Source: an uncultured Actinomycetes bacterium (lineage in GTDB: Bacteria; Actinomycetota; Actinomycetes; Nanopelagicales; Nanopelagicaceae). Taken from it: 50,091 nucleotides of DNA. A program made the translations under genes and the position numbers. Within the stretch, counting starts at the first letter, position 1. Each line of letters begins with the position of its first letter. Location of the stretch: assembly GCA_903834515.1 (NCBI GenBank), contig CAILJM010000002.1:1-50091 (forward strand), written 5' to 3'. The notes beneath the pieces are model-generated. The model saw only the letters and a list, made by a program, of their open reading frames with translations. It ran no database searches and had not been told where the DNA came from. This document shows positions 36,072 to 46,884 of this stretch, piece after piece.

Positions 36072-36880
36072 TTGAGTTGGAATCCTTCTGCGAGCTGCCC
36101 ACCCATGATGTGTTTCCTTGCAAGGGATAGCAGCAGAACAGATGGGATCGCGAGCAAAATTGAGAAAACAGCTGCCACTTGAATTGGATAGTTTTGAACA
36201 AGTGAATACATCTCTGTTGGCATCGTATAAATACTTGGTGCACCGACGAGATACGAGCCTTGGGCTTCATCAAAGGATGCAAGAAAGGACATCACAATGG
36301 CGACCAAGATTCCAGGCATAGCTAATCGAAGGGTTATCGTTCGAAAGACTCTGAATTTGCTAGCTCCCGCGTCGCGAGCTGCCTCTTCTAAATTCCTAGG
36401 GACGGCAGCAAAGGCTGCTGCTGGAATCCAGGTCATGTAGATAATCGTTCCAAGGAGTTGAACGATCACCACTCCCAGGAATGTACCCATCAGATTCAAC
36501 GCGTAATAGAGGGTCGCAATCGCAGCGAAGAGACCAATTTTTGGAAAGGAGTTGGCGGAGAAGATCCCCACCATAAAAGTCTTGCGACCCGGGTAGTTCA
36601 ATCGACCGGCTGCATAGGCGGCTGGCAAGCAGATTATCATCGAGATAACCACGACAATTGGACTAATTATTAGAGAGTTGCGAATCGCTGTGGCAAGAGC
36701 TGAATCCAAAAATACCTTGGACCACCAATGAAATGAGATCCCACTTGGATAGAGGTTTGGATACTTCCAATCGCTTGCAAAGGCATGCACTGCAAGCCAT
36801 ACGATTGGTCCAAGAATGAAGAAGGCAAGAATGAGAATGCCAATATTGATCGCGACTCTTCCGATGGATACTCTCTTCAC
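36068..36880 (-). CDS. ABC importer permease, second subunit
   Basis: I prefer GTG 36880 as the start (270 residues), because AGGA lies about 8 nt upstream and it leaves a 2-bp gap to the preceding permease stop, whereas the longer frame overlaps that gene by 43 bp with a strongly basic leader. Six membrane segments are predicted by eye. The EAA loop reads EEAARDAGASKFRVFRTITL, the contact point for the ATPase. It is of the PotC/FbpB/ModB-like BPD_transp_1 family and ends with a 4-bp overlap onto the ATPase gene. Confidence 0.9.
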   Translation of the reverse strand: MKRVSIGRVAINIGILILAFFILGPIVWLAVHAFASDWKYPNLYPSGISFHWWSKVFLDSALATAIRNSLIISPIVVVISMIICLPAAYAAGRLNYPGRKTFMVGIFSANSFPKIGLFAAIATLYYALNLMGTFLGVVIVQLLGTIIYMTWIPAAAFAAVPRNLEEAARDAGASKFRVFRTITLRLAMPGILVAIVMSFLASFDEAQGSYLVGAPSIYTMPTEMYSLVQNYPIQVAAVFSILLAIPSVLLLSLARKHIMGGQLAEGFQLK

Positions 36881-36882
36881 TC

Positions 36883-37824
36883 TTAAATCCTGCCGCTCTC
36901 GCGCGCGCTTTTTACATTCGACCATACGTATGCAATCGCAATACCGGAAGCGATCATAAATACCATAAATGCCATCACCAGAGATTGCTGCGGACGATTA
37001 TAGGAGCCGAAGAAGTTTGAGATCTCAACACCGAGCATTGTGGGCTGGTTTGGACCCAAGAAGAGTGGAATCGTAAATGAGCCAAGGATTCCGATCGCCG
37101 TGAAGGATGTTGCGATAATAATGGGTGTCTTTGCGAGAGGAATCAAAATGTTTGTAATCACTCTGATGGGGGAGGCTCCGCAATCTTTAGCGGATTCAAT
37201 AAGAGCATCAGGGATACCTTGTAATCCTGAACTGATCATCAAAATAGCAAAAGGTAAGGATGTCCAAACAGTCCCGATCACTATGGCTGAAGGCGTTGAG
37301 GTGAGGGTTGGGAAATTGATTCCAAATTGAGAGAAGAAAGATCGCATAAAGCCATCGCCGCCGTAGAAAGTGTGAATCGCCCAAGCAGAGATCACAACGG
37401 GGACAAACAGGGGAATGATCGAGAGTGTGACGAGCAACGAAGATTTCTTGCCGCCTATCAAACGTTGATAGAGCGCTATCGACAACGAAAGTAGAATTAC
37501 GAGGATTGTTGAAAGAATTGTTACGAAGAGAGTGAGGCCGAGGTCGCCTAAAAATCGACTGTCGTGTATGACGTCGCTGTAGGCAGCGAAGGTCCCCCAC
37601 CAATGATTCTTCTTGTGGATCTGTTGCCCGATAAGTGAGACGACACGGTTAGGGCCTGAAGTGAATCCAAGACTAAAAGTGAGGCCAATCAGGATCGGCA
37701 AACCAACAAATATGAGTACGAGCAAAAGCGGCGGAATAGAAAATGCCAAGCCAAGAAGAGAAGGCCCCTCGTCCTTTCGGACAAGGAACCCTCTCTTCGT
37801 GGAAGTTGATTTACGCGATCTCAC
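36883..37824 (-). CDS. ABC importer permease, first subunit
   Basis: The 313-residue inner-membrane protein has a basic cytoplasmic head (MRSRKSTSTKRG), a first helix (SIPPLLLVLIFVGLPIL), a long loop and five further helices. The EAA loop appears as IESAKDCGASPIRVITNIL. It pairs with the following permease to make the heterodimeric channel typical of the spermidine/iron/phosphonate importer class. It follows the binding-protein gene by 21 bp. Confidence 0.9.
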   Translation of the reverse strand: MRSRKSTSTKRGFLVRKDEGPSLLGLAFSIPPLLLVLIFVGLPILIGLTFSLGFTSGPNRVVSLIGQQIHKKNHWWGTFAAYSDVIHDSRFLGDLGLTLFVTILSTILVILLSLSIALYQRLIGGKKSSLLVTLSIIPLFVPVVISAWAIHTFYGGDGFMRSFFSQFGINFPTLTSTPSAIVIGTVWTSLPFAILMISSGLQGIPDALIESAKDCGASPIRVITNILIPLAKTPIIIATSFTAIGILGSFTIPLFLGPNQPTMLGVEISNFFGSYNRPQQSLVMAFMVFMIASGIAIAYVWSNVKSARESGRI

Positions 37825-37845
37825 AAATTAATTGCGATATCGGAA

Positions 37846-38991
37846 TTACTTGCCAGGGACTGTTGAAGCCCACTTGCTCTTGAGGTCGTTTGCGTTGGCG
37901 CTGAGGTAGCCAGGACGTAGGTTCTGGATATCCACACCCTTGAAGGCAGCCGTAGCAGTTGCATCGAGCTTGCTCAATGGAATTACTGGGAAGCCATTAA
38001 GTGTGCCGCTTACGATCAAGTTTTGGGCTGCTGGTGAAAGAACCCAGTTTGCAAGAAGGCGAGCGCCAACTTTGTTGGTTGAGCTATTTGGAATACCAAG
38101 ATATGAGGCTCCACCAGTCAATGATGGATTGCTAATCTGAGCGACCTTGATATTGGCAGGCATGGTGCCAGCCTTCAGCGCTGAAGCAAATTGATCAGAC
38201 CATACTGTTCCCATATCTACTAACCCTGTTGCAAGATCCTTCAGAGTTTCAGCATTGTTTGCTGGATATGTGCCGTTCTGGCCATATGTGTACTTATTCA
38301 ATTGACGAAGAGTTTCAAGGCCGTCAGTCCATTTTGTCTCTAGGTCAGGAGCAGCCTGCTGGACAAGTGTGTTCCGGTCAGCGGCTGAAAGATATTTATC
38401 AACAACAGTCTGAACGAAGGAGTAACCACTTCCGCCACCGCTTGGTGCGTTATATGTGAACTTTCCTGGGTGAGCCTTGATCCAAGTCAGGAGCGCATCA
38501 AGTGTTGCAGGAGGAGTGGTCACGTTTGTTGAGTTGTATGCAAGCAAAACTGAAGATCCGCGGTATGGGATTCCACCCTTACCTGCGGTGAGTACTGCGC
38601 GATTTACATCTTTGATGTTTGGAAGCAATCCTGCATTTGGACGGTAAAGAAGTCCTGCAGCGCCAAGAGTCGTTACAAAACCGCCATCGATAAGGTCGAC
38701 GCCTGGATCTTTATGTAGAACCGCTGCGGCTGTGATCTTTGCTGTCTCTTGTGCATCGTGGTCACCGTGTAGATCGAAAGTTACTTTGACGTCATAGCCT
38801 GGATATGCGAGCTTGAATGCTGGCACTAGTGACTTAACCCAAAGATCTTGAATATTTGTATCTGCAGAAATATAGACCTGAATTGTCTGGCTGACAGCTT
38901 GTGACGATGGCGCTGTAATTCCAGTAATACCAAGTGCAAGCGAAGTTGCTGCAGCAAGTGCAAGCGACTTCTTCATTGTCATCTTAAGCAA
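37846..38991 (-). CDS. ABC importer substrate-binding protein
   Basis: The 381-residue exported protein starts at TTG 38991, where GGAGG lies about 6 nt upstream. Residues 1-32 form a signal peptide (TAPSSQA); no lipobox cysteine follows, so it is not an obvious lipoprotein. It shows the layout of SBP_bac_6/8-type periplasmic proteins: strand TIQVYISADT, FDLHGDHDAQE, and DLIDGGFVTTLGAAGLLY near the hinge. It is the first gene of the importer unit (binding protein, permease, permease, ATPase, GDPD fusion). The ligand is unknown; an organophosphate diester is suggested by context only. Confidence 0.92.
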   Translation of the reverse strand: MLKMTMKKSLALAAATSLALGITGITAPSSQAVSQTIQVYISADTNIQDLWVKSLVPAFKLAYPGYDVKVTFDLHGDHDAQETAKITAAAVLHKDPGVDLIDGGFVTTLGAAGLLYRPNAGLLPNIKDVNRAVLTAGKGGIPYRGSSVLLAYNSTNVTTPPATLDALLTWIKAHPGKFTYNAPSGGGSGYSFVQTVVDKYLSAADRNTLVQQAAPDLETKWTDGLETLRQLNKYTYGQNGTYPANNAETLKDLATGLVDMGTVWSDQFASALKAGTMPANIKVAQISNPSLTGGASYLGIPNSSTNKVGARLLANWVLSPAAQNLIVSGTLNGFPVIPLSKLDATATAAFKGVDIQNLRPGYLSANANDLKSKWASTVPGK

Positions 38992-39056
38992 GGAAATCCT
39001 CCATAGTTAGAAACATAGGGCTAAAAAGTAGGTGTTTGACCTAGTGGAGGGATCAT

Positions 39057-39106
39057 CGTGAACCTAAGGAACTAGGTAGTGAATTGAGGAATCCTTTTAG
39101 ATGAAC
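39057..39106 (-). promoter_or_regulatory. Three TTCA half-sites upstream of the importer gene
   Basis: On the minus strand GTTCATC (39106-39100), ATTCACT (39084-39078) and GTTCACG (39063-39057) recur with centre spacings of 22 and 21 bp, i.e. two helical turns. They resemble GTTCA-type PHO box half-sites bound by PhoP in actinobacteria, though known boxes use 11-bp spacing. They lie 66-115 bp upstream of the TTG start. This is a weak, context-driven call. Confidence 0.3.
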
Positions 39107-39120
39107 GAAGGGTTAAACGA

Positions 39121-39140
39121 TCTATTAATATCTATTAATA
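39121..39140. repeat. Tandem 10-mer downstream of purD
   Basis: TCTATTAATA occurs twice in tandem, 10 bp after the purD stop, in an AT-rich patch. It could help unwinding or protein binding. No function can be assigned. Confidence 0.5.
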
Positions 39141-39150
39141 ATGTGTGGTG

Positions 39151-41699
<2,549 letters not shown>

Positions 41700-41706
41700 T
41701 TAATAC

Positions 41707-42741
41707 TTACTTACGAAGTGAAGTGCCGGTTGAGCGAAGGTCTTCGCAGGCAACTCCAACACGTGCTGCGATACCGGCTTCTGCAGCCTTGCCCCATGCA
41801 CGTGGATCGTATGCCTTCTTATTTCCGACTTCGCCATCGATCTTAAGTACGCCGTCATAGTTCTTGAACATATGCTCAACAACTGGACGTGTAAATGCAT
41901 ACTGAGTATCGGTATCGATATTCATCTTGATGACGCCATAATCAAGAGATTCGCGGATCTCCGAGAGAAGTGAACCTGAACCACCGTGGAAGACGAGATC
42001 CATTGGCTTTGCACCTGCGCCAAGGCCGAGCTTTTCAGCAACAGCATCTTGGAGAGTGCGAAGAATCTTTGGCTGAAGTACAACGTTTCCTGGCTTGTAA
42101 ACACCATGAACGTTTCCGAATGTTGCAGCAACCATGTAGCGAGCATCTGCTTCATTGCCGAGAGTTTCAAGAGTAAGAAGAGCATCCTCTGGTGTCGAGT
42201 AAAGCTTTGCATCATGCTTTGCTTCGATTCCATCTTCTTCGCCGCCAACAACGCCGATTTCGATTTCAAGAATTGTGCGAGCTGCCTTTGACTTCTCGAG
42301 TAGTTCCTTTGCAACCTTCATGTTCTCTTGCATATCTACAGCAGAGCCATCCCACATATGTGAGTTGAAGAGAGGTTTCTGACCAGCCTTGATGCGATCA
42401 GCGCCGATAGAAAGGAGTGGACGCATGAAACCGTCGAGCTTCTCTGCTGGGCAGTGATCGGTGTGAATCGCGATATTGACGTTGTAATTTTTCGCAACGA
42501 TATGCGCATACTCAGCGAGCGCAACAGCGCCGTCAACCATGTTCTTCACAGTTGAACCTGAGAGGTACTCCGCGCCGCCCCATGAGATCTGGACGATGCC
42601 ATCTGACTCTGCCTCTGCGAATCCGCGGATCGCGCCGATCAGTGTCTGTGACGATGAGACGTTGATAGCTGGGTAGGCGAAAGAACCAGCCTTCGCACGG
42701 TCCAACATTTCGGCATAAATTTCGGGGGTTGCAATTGGCAT
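41707..42741 (-). CDS. fba: Class II fructose-bisphosphate aldolase
   Basis: The start is ATG 42741 (344 residues, MPIATPEIY), with AAGGAGA about 6 nt upstream; a longer frame starts inside this leader. The zinc-dependent aldolase splits fructose-1,6-bisphosphate in glycolysis and gluconeogenesis. Seen are HTDHCPAEKL (Asp and His ligands), IEIGVVGGEEDG, GNVHGVYKPG (His), FHGGSGS and NIDTDTQYAFT. It leads the fba-purA-purD unit. A leader hairpin about 70 bp upstream may influence it. Confidence 0.97.
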   Translation of the reverse strand: MPIATPEIYAEMLDRAKAGSFAYPAINVSSSQTLIGAIRGFAEAESDGIVQISWGGAEYLSGSTVKNMVDGAVALAEYAHIVAKNYNVNIAIHTDHCPAEKLDGFMRPLLSIGADRIKAGQKPLFNSHMWDGSAVDMQENMKVAKELLEKSKAARTILEIEIGVVGGEEDGIEAKHDAKLYSTPEDALLTLETLGNEADARYMVAATFGNVHGVYKPGNVVLQPKILRTLQDAVAEKLGLGAGAKPMDLVFHGGSGSLLSEIRESLDYGVIKMNIDTDTQYAFTRPVVEHMFKNYDGVLKIDGEVGNKKAYDPRAWGKAAEAGIAARVGVACEDLRSTGTSLRK

Positions 42742-42809
42742 TTCAGATCTCCTTGATCCCATTCATGATGGTGAGAAAATTCGCGTAAGTTTCTAGCGAG
42801 ACACTTCGT

Positions 42810-42838
42810 TGGGATCGCGAGGCTTACGGCTAATCCCA
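42810..42838 (-). promoter_or_regulatory. Leader hairpin upstream of fba
   Basis: On the minus strand TGGGAT and ATCCCA form a 6-bp stem around a 17-nt loop, about 70 nt upstream of the fba start. It could be at the 5' end of the fba mRNA if transcription starts near the TATGGT at about 42840. The position of the promoter is a guess. Confidence 0.3.
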
Positions 42839-42866
42839 CCATATTTTGGGGCGGATTGGAATTTAC

Positions 42867-43028
42867 GAGGCGCTTTTACGCTCGAGAGCGCTCATTTTGA
42901 CTGAATGGCAGCGCCCTTGTGGGCGGTGCTTTGGGCTAGAAGCCGATCCTGGTCAAGAGGCGATCGAGCCCCAAGAGGCCGAAGTTCGAGTGAAGCAGGG
43001 TCTGGCTCCCCTTGGCTACAAGCTTCAC
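42867..43028 (+). ncRNA. Candidate structured RNA (four consecutive hairpins)
   Basis: Four strong inverted repeats lie in 162 bp: GAGGCGCT (42867-42874) with AGCGCTC (42887-42893); GCAGCGCCC (42908-42916) with GGGCGGTGC (42921-42929), loop TTGT; TTGGGCT (42931-42937) with AGCCCCAA (42967-42974); and GTGAAGC (42990-42996) with GCTTCAC (43022-43028), which encloses AGGG/CCCT. Such density is unusual between genes. I do not recognise 6S, SRP, tmRNA or RNase P landmarks. The strand is not known; plus is listed by convention. Confidence 0.35.
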
Positions 43029-43219
43029 CGTCGTGCTCAGTAAATGAAGATGTGAAACTGCTGTAATTAAACGCATCCACCACATTTCTCTTTCTCCTTT
43101 CGATTTACGTCCAACCATCGATTTGGCTGGGAATGAATGGGAAGGTACAAGTGGTGGGTTGTAAAAATTCGAGGGCTAAACCCATAGTGTGGATAACTCT
43201 TCGCTGGTAATCTCGAAAT

Positions 43220-45178
43220 ATGAGTACTGAGGAAATCTCTAATTTAGGTCACGAAGGTCGCCATTTCGCGCCATCTGCATCCTTTGCGGCACAAGCGAAT
43301 GCAAAGGTCGAGCTGTATGACGAGGCGACTCACGATTACGAAGGTTTCTGGGCAAAGGCCGCTGGTGCTCTTCATTGGGAGAAGAAATGGGATCGAATCC
43401 TCGAATGGGAACTCCCTTTCGCCAAGTGGTTTACCGGCGGAAAGATCAATGCATCGTATAACTGTCTCGATCGACATGTTCTTGAAGGCCGCGGCGATCG
43501 CGTTGCCTTCTACTTCGAGGGTGAACCTGGCGATACTCGGACTCTGACATATAAAGATATGTTGCGCGAGGTTTCCAAAGCGGCCAATGCTCTCACCGAA
43601 CTTGGCGTACAAGCAGGTGATCGTGTTGCCATCTATATGCCTCACATCCCCGAAGCTGTTATCTCGATGCTTGCCTGTGCACGTATTGGTGCTGCACACT
43701 CAGTGATCTTTGGTGGATTTAGCGCCGACTCATTGCTGCAGCGCATTCAAGATGCTGACGCGACGATAGTGATCACGGCAGATGGTGGATTTAGAAAAGG
43801 TGCAGCATTCGCTCTCAAACCCGTTGTGGATGAAGCGCTTAAAGGTGAGACCAATGTTCGCAAAGTTCTCGTTGTACAACGCACCAAGCAAGAGACTACG
43901 TGGAATCCTGAGAAAGATATCTGGTGGCACGAGATTGTTGATCGCCAATCAGAGACGCATGTTGCAGAAGCATTTGATTCTGAGCAAGTGCTTTTCATTC
44001 TCTACACATCAGGCACAACAGCGAAACCAAAGGGAATCTTCCATACAACGGGTGGATACCTGACGCAGACTGCCTTCACTCACAAGATGGTCTTTGATAT
44101 TAAGCCAGAGAGCGATGTCTACTGGTGTACTGCCGATGTGGGTTGGATTACCGGTCACTCCTACATGGTCTATGGACCAATGATTAATGGCGCAACACAG
44201 GTAATTTATGAAGGAACTCCTGATACACCTGCAAAGGATCGCATCTTCCGATTGATCGAAAAATATAAGGTGACAATTCTTTACACGGCACCAACACTTA
44301 TTCGCACGTGGATGAAATGGGGGGATGAGTTCCCAAATTCATGTGACCTATCATCACTTCGTTTGCTTGGATCAGTAGGTGAACCAATTAATCCAGAGGC
44401 GTGGATGTGGTACCGCGAAGTTGTTGGTCATAACAATTGTCCGATCGTTGATACCTGGTGGCAGACCGAAACAGGAGCAATCATGGTTTCACCGCTACCT
44501 GGCATTACTTCAACGAAGCCTGGATCTGCGATGCGACCACTTCCTGGTGTCGATGCGACCGTCATAGATGATGAAGGAAAAATTGTCGGTAATGGCCATA
44601 GCGGTTACCTCACTCTTAACAAACCTTGGCCTTCGATGATGCGTGGCGTATGGGGTGAACCCGAGCGATACAAGGAGACATATTGGTCTCGCTTTGAAGG
44701 AAAATACTTTGCCGGCGATGGTGCGAAGTGGGATGAAGAGGGAGCCCTCTGGTTACTTGGTCGCGTTGATGATGTTATGAATGTATCCGGACATCGGATC
44801 TCGACTGCCGAAGTGGAATCAGCGCTGGTCTCTCATGAAGCGATCGCAGAGGCTGCAGTAGTTGGTGCAAATGATGCAATGACCGGGCAAGGGATCGTCG
44901 CCTTCGTTATTTTGCGTCGCGGTATTGATCACACTGAGGGTGAGACACTCACGAAAGAACTGAAGGCACATGTTGCAAAAGAGATCGGTGCGATCGCAAG
45001 GCCGCGTCAGATCATGGTTGTGAATGAATTACCGAAAACTCGTAGTGGCAAGATCATGCGCCGATTGCTCCGCGACGTTGCAGAAAATCGGGCCGTGGGT
45101 GACTCCACAACGCTTGCAGATCCCAACGTAATGAAACTTATTTCAGAAGGTTTGCAGACGGCAAAGAGTGAAGATTAA
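43220..45178 (+). CDS. acs: Acetyl-CoA synthetase
   Basis: The 652-residue AMP-forming ligase converts acetate, ATP and CoA to acetyl-CoA. Seen are the P-loop YTSGTTAKPKGI (about 263-275), VDTWWQTETGA, GDGAKWDEEGALWLLGRVDD with the hinge, and RSGKIMRRLLRD near residue 628, whose Lys is the regulatory acetylation site in the family. Length matches the family. The last 41 bases overlap the convergent CvpA-like gene. It is divergent from fba, with a 478-bp shared upstream region. Confidence 0.97.
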   Translation: MSTEEISNLGHEGRHFAPSASFAAQANAKVELYDEATHDYEGFWAKAAGALHWEKKWDRILEWELPFAKWFTGGKINASYNCLDRHVLEGRGDRVAFYFEGEPGDTRTLTYKDMLREVSKAANALTELGVQAGDRVAIYMPHIPEAVISMLACARIGAAHSVIFGGFSADSLLQRIQDADATIVITADGGFRKGAAFALKPVVDEALKGETNVRKVLVVQRTKQETTWNPEKDIWWHEIVDRQSETHVAEAFDSEQVLFILYTSGTTAKPKGIFHTTGGYLTQTAFTHKMVFDIKPESDVYWCTADVGWITGHSYMVYGPMINGATQVIYEGTPDTPAKDRIFRLIEKYKVTILYTAPTLIRTWMKWGDEFPNSCDLSSLRLLGSVGEPINPEAWMWYREVVGHNNCPIVDTWWQTETGAIMVSPLPGITSTKPGSAMRPLPGVDATVIDDEGKIVGNGHSGYLTLNKPWPSMMRGVWGEPERYKETYWSRFEGKYFAGDGAKWDEEGALWLLGRVDDVMNVSGHRISTAEVESALVSHEAIAEAAVVGANDAMTGQGIVAFVILRRGIDHTEGETLTKELKAHVAKEIGAIARPRQIMVVNELPKTRSGKIMRRLLRDVAENRAVGDSTTLADPNVMKLISEGLQTAKSED

Positions 45179-45629
45179 AAGTAATCTTTGGCGCGCGGTT
45201 CTCTAACTTGGTGAAGAGCGCGCTTTGGGGGATCTCGTTGTGACCGATTCCCCATGGCATTGCAATTAATAATTTGCCGAGGATAAATATCAGGATCAAT
45301 GTACGTGCCACCGATAACACTGCACCAAGTATTGAATCAGCCCATTTGAAGGGGCCGAACAAGATCTTCCCATGAAAAAAAGCTGCGAAGCGTCTCAAGA
45401 TCGCCTCGCCTATAGATGCCCCTACAAAGATCGCGATAATGATCGCCGAGAACTTATTGATATTGCTCTGCCAATGGGCGACATAGTGAATTGCGATCAG
45501 CAGGCCCGCAAAACCGCCACCGATAAATCCAATCGCACTAAAAAATGTTGAGAGTAATCCAGCTCGATAGCCGCGAATCAACGCTCCTAAAACCGCTACG
45601 AGGATGACCCAGTCAACCCAGTTCTTCAT
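45138..45629 (-). CDS. CvpA-family membrane protein
   Basis: The 163-residue protein has four hydrophobic helices (about 5-25, 28-50, 62-82, 100-120) with the CvpA pattern of an early D-W-V-I start, YRAGLLSTFFSAIGFIGGGFAG and a GxxxG-rich second helix. In mycobacteria and streptomycetes the matching locus encodes a CvpA region fused to an extracellular serine protease (MarP type); here the protease part is absent and the protein ends soon after IPQSALF. It overlaps the end of acs tail to tail by 41 bp and is overlapped by 4 bp with the thioredoxin-like gene upstream. Confidence 0.85.
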   Translation of the reverse strand: MKNWVDWVILVAVLGALIRGYRAGLLSTFFSAIGFIGGGFAGLLIAIHYVAHWQSNINKFSAIIIAIFVGASIGEAILRRFAAFFHGKILFGPFKWADSILGAVLSVARTLILIFILGKLLIAMPWGIGHNEIPQSALFTKLENRAPKITFNLHSLPSANLLK

Positions 45630-46135
45630 AGAGTGATGCCAAAGTATTTTTTAACAAGTTGCGCAATTTGACGATCTGATACAAATAATCCGACCTGCTT
45701 ATAAACAACCTTGCCTGAACCATCAATAAACCAGGTAACCGGAACGCCCATCCCGAAGATCCCTCGCGTCGATGCCTTCTCGTCGTAAAGCTGAGGCCAA
45801 CTCATCTTGTGGGAGGCAACAAAAGCGCGACCAGCCGCCATATTGCGCTCTTCCACATCGATTCCGATGATCGCAATTTTTTTCGTTGAGGCCGCCTTCA
45901 CCAGACGTGGTATCTCTTGTTGGCATGGCTCACACCATGATCCCCAGACATTGACCAAAACCGGTCCACGAATCCCTTCATAAAATGCACCGCCACTGCC
46001 ATTCAAACATGGCAGAAAAATTCCCTTTTTAACGCTTGCGCTCTTAATTGCGCTACATGAAGGCGTTGCTACAGCATGAGCAACTGGAAGAGAGGTAAAT
46101 AGGAGAGTCATCACGAGCAGAATGATGCGCTTCAT
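45626..46135 (-). CDS. Exported TlpA/ResA-like thioredoxin
   Basis: The 169-residue protein has a signal peptide (about 1-21, VAHA). The thioredoxin-like domain contains VNVWGSWCEPCQQEIP with the redox pair C68 and C71, and GVPVTWFID with the cis-Pro. Two further cysteines (C27, C43) lie ahead of the domain. Proteins of this type act outside the membrane on disulfides, for instance in cytochrome c maturation; no cytochrome gene is nearby. It overlaps nth upstream and the CvpA-like gene downstream by 4 bp each. Confidence 0.92.
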   Translation of the reverse strand: MKRIILLVMTLLFTSLPVAHAVATPSCSAIKSASVKKGIFLPCLNGSGGAFYEGIRGPVLVNVWGSWCEPCQQEIPRLVKAASTKKIAIIGIDVEERNMAAGRAFVASHKMSWPQLYDEKASTRGIFGMGVPVTWFIDGSGKVVYKQVGLFVSDRQIAQLVKKYFGITL

Positions 46136-46827
46136 CGAAAATCCGCATCTGATTTCACAAGCGCCATGGCCTTAACTTTATCGGTTTCACCGATTCCAAA
46201 TGATGGACATAAATCGGCGAGCGGACAGGCACCGCATGCAGGTTTACGACTGTGACAGATACGTCGCCCATGCCAAATTAATCGTTGCGAGAGATTGGTC
46301 CACTCTTTCTGAGGGATCAACTTACCAACAGCAAATTCCACCTTTACGGGATCTTCAAACTCGGTCCAACCAAATCTTCTCGCTAAGCGTCCAAAGTGTG
46401 TATCCACTGTGATGCCGGGGATATTGAATGCATGGCCTAAAACAACATTTGCGGTCTTTCTACCAACCCCAGGAAGTTTTACGAGCTCTTCTTGAAGAGG
46501 GGGTACTTCCTCGGAGTAGTCATGCATGAGAATTTCGCTCAAACCTTTGAGGTGACGAGCCTTCACATGGAAGAAGCCGAGGGGTTCAATGATCGTTTCA
46601 ATGTCAGGGATTGCGGCTTTCGCCATCTTCTTCGGTGTTCCATATTTTTTAAAGAGGCGGGGTGTCACAGAGTTGACGCGCTTGTCAGTGCACTGCGCGC
46701 TCAGGACGGTTGCAACCAACAATTGAAAGGGCGTTTCAAAATCGAGTTCGCATTCGACATGTGGGTAGCGCTTGGTAAGGACTCGGTACATTGCCTTTGC
46801 GTTGCTGCGTTCGGTTGCAATCTCCAC
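46132..46827 (-). CDS. nth: Endonuclease III
   Basis: I choose GTG 46827 (231 residues), which has AGGAGG 9 nt upstream; the longest frame runs right up to the start of the divergent crp gene and would occupy its promoter. The enzyme removes oxidised pyrimidines and nicks the DNA. Seen are the helix-hairpin-helix LPGVGRKTANVVLG with catalytic Lys, VDTHFGRLARR with catalytic Asp, and the C-terminal [4Fe-4S] ligands C-x6-C-x2-C-x5-C (CHSRKPACGACPLADLC). It starts the nth / thioredoxin-like / CvpA unit. Confidence 0.96.
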   Translation of the reverse strand: MEIATERSNAKAMYRVLTKRYPHVECELDFETPFQLLVATVLSAQCTDKRVNSVTPRLFKKYGTPKKMAKAAIPDIETIIEPLGFFHVKARHLKGLSEILMHDYSEEVPPLQEELVKLPGVGRKTANVVLGHAFNIPGITVDTHFGRLARRFGWTEFEDPVKVEFAVGKLIPQKEWTNLSQRLIWHGRRICHSRKPACGACPLADLCPSFGIGETDKVKAMALVKSDADFR

Positions 46828-46884
46828 CTTACTCACCCTCCTAAGGTTAGTCGGACTCCTCAAGTTTGGTGATCTAGCCCTCAC

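Larger units (their letters stand above)
42742..43219. other. Longest gap without a convincing gene
   Basis: This 478-bp interval separates the divergent fba and acs genes, so it must hold both promoters. It contains an fba leader hairpin, a dense series of hairpins, and an AT-richer stretch of about 130 bp before acs. Overlapping open frames exist on both strands (42846-43043 plus, from TTG; 42892-43083 minus), but neither has a ribosome binding site or a recognisable protein. Confidence 0.7.

Noticed and set aside
42846-43083. Overlapping open frames on both strands (65 and 63 codons) in the fba-acs gap
   Set aside because: Neither has a ribosome binding site or a recognisable sequence. 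The openness is explained by GC-rich hairpins, so I list the region as a possible structured RNA instead.
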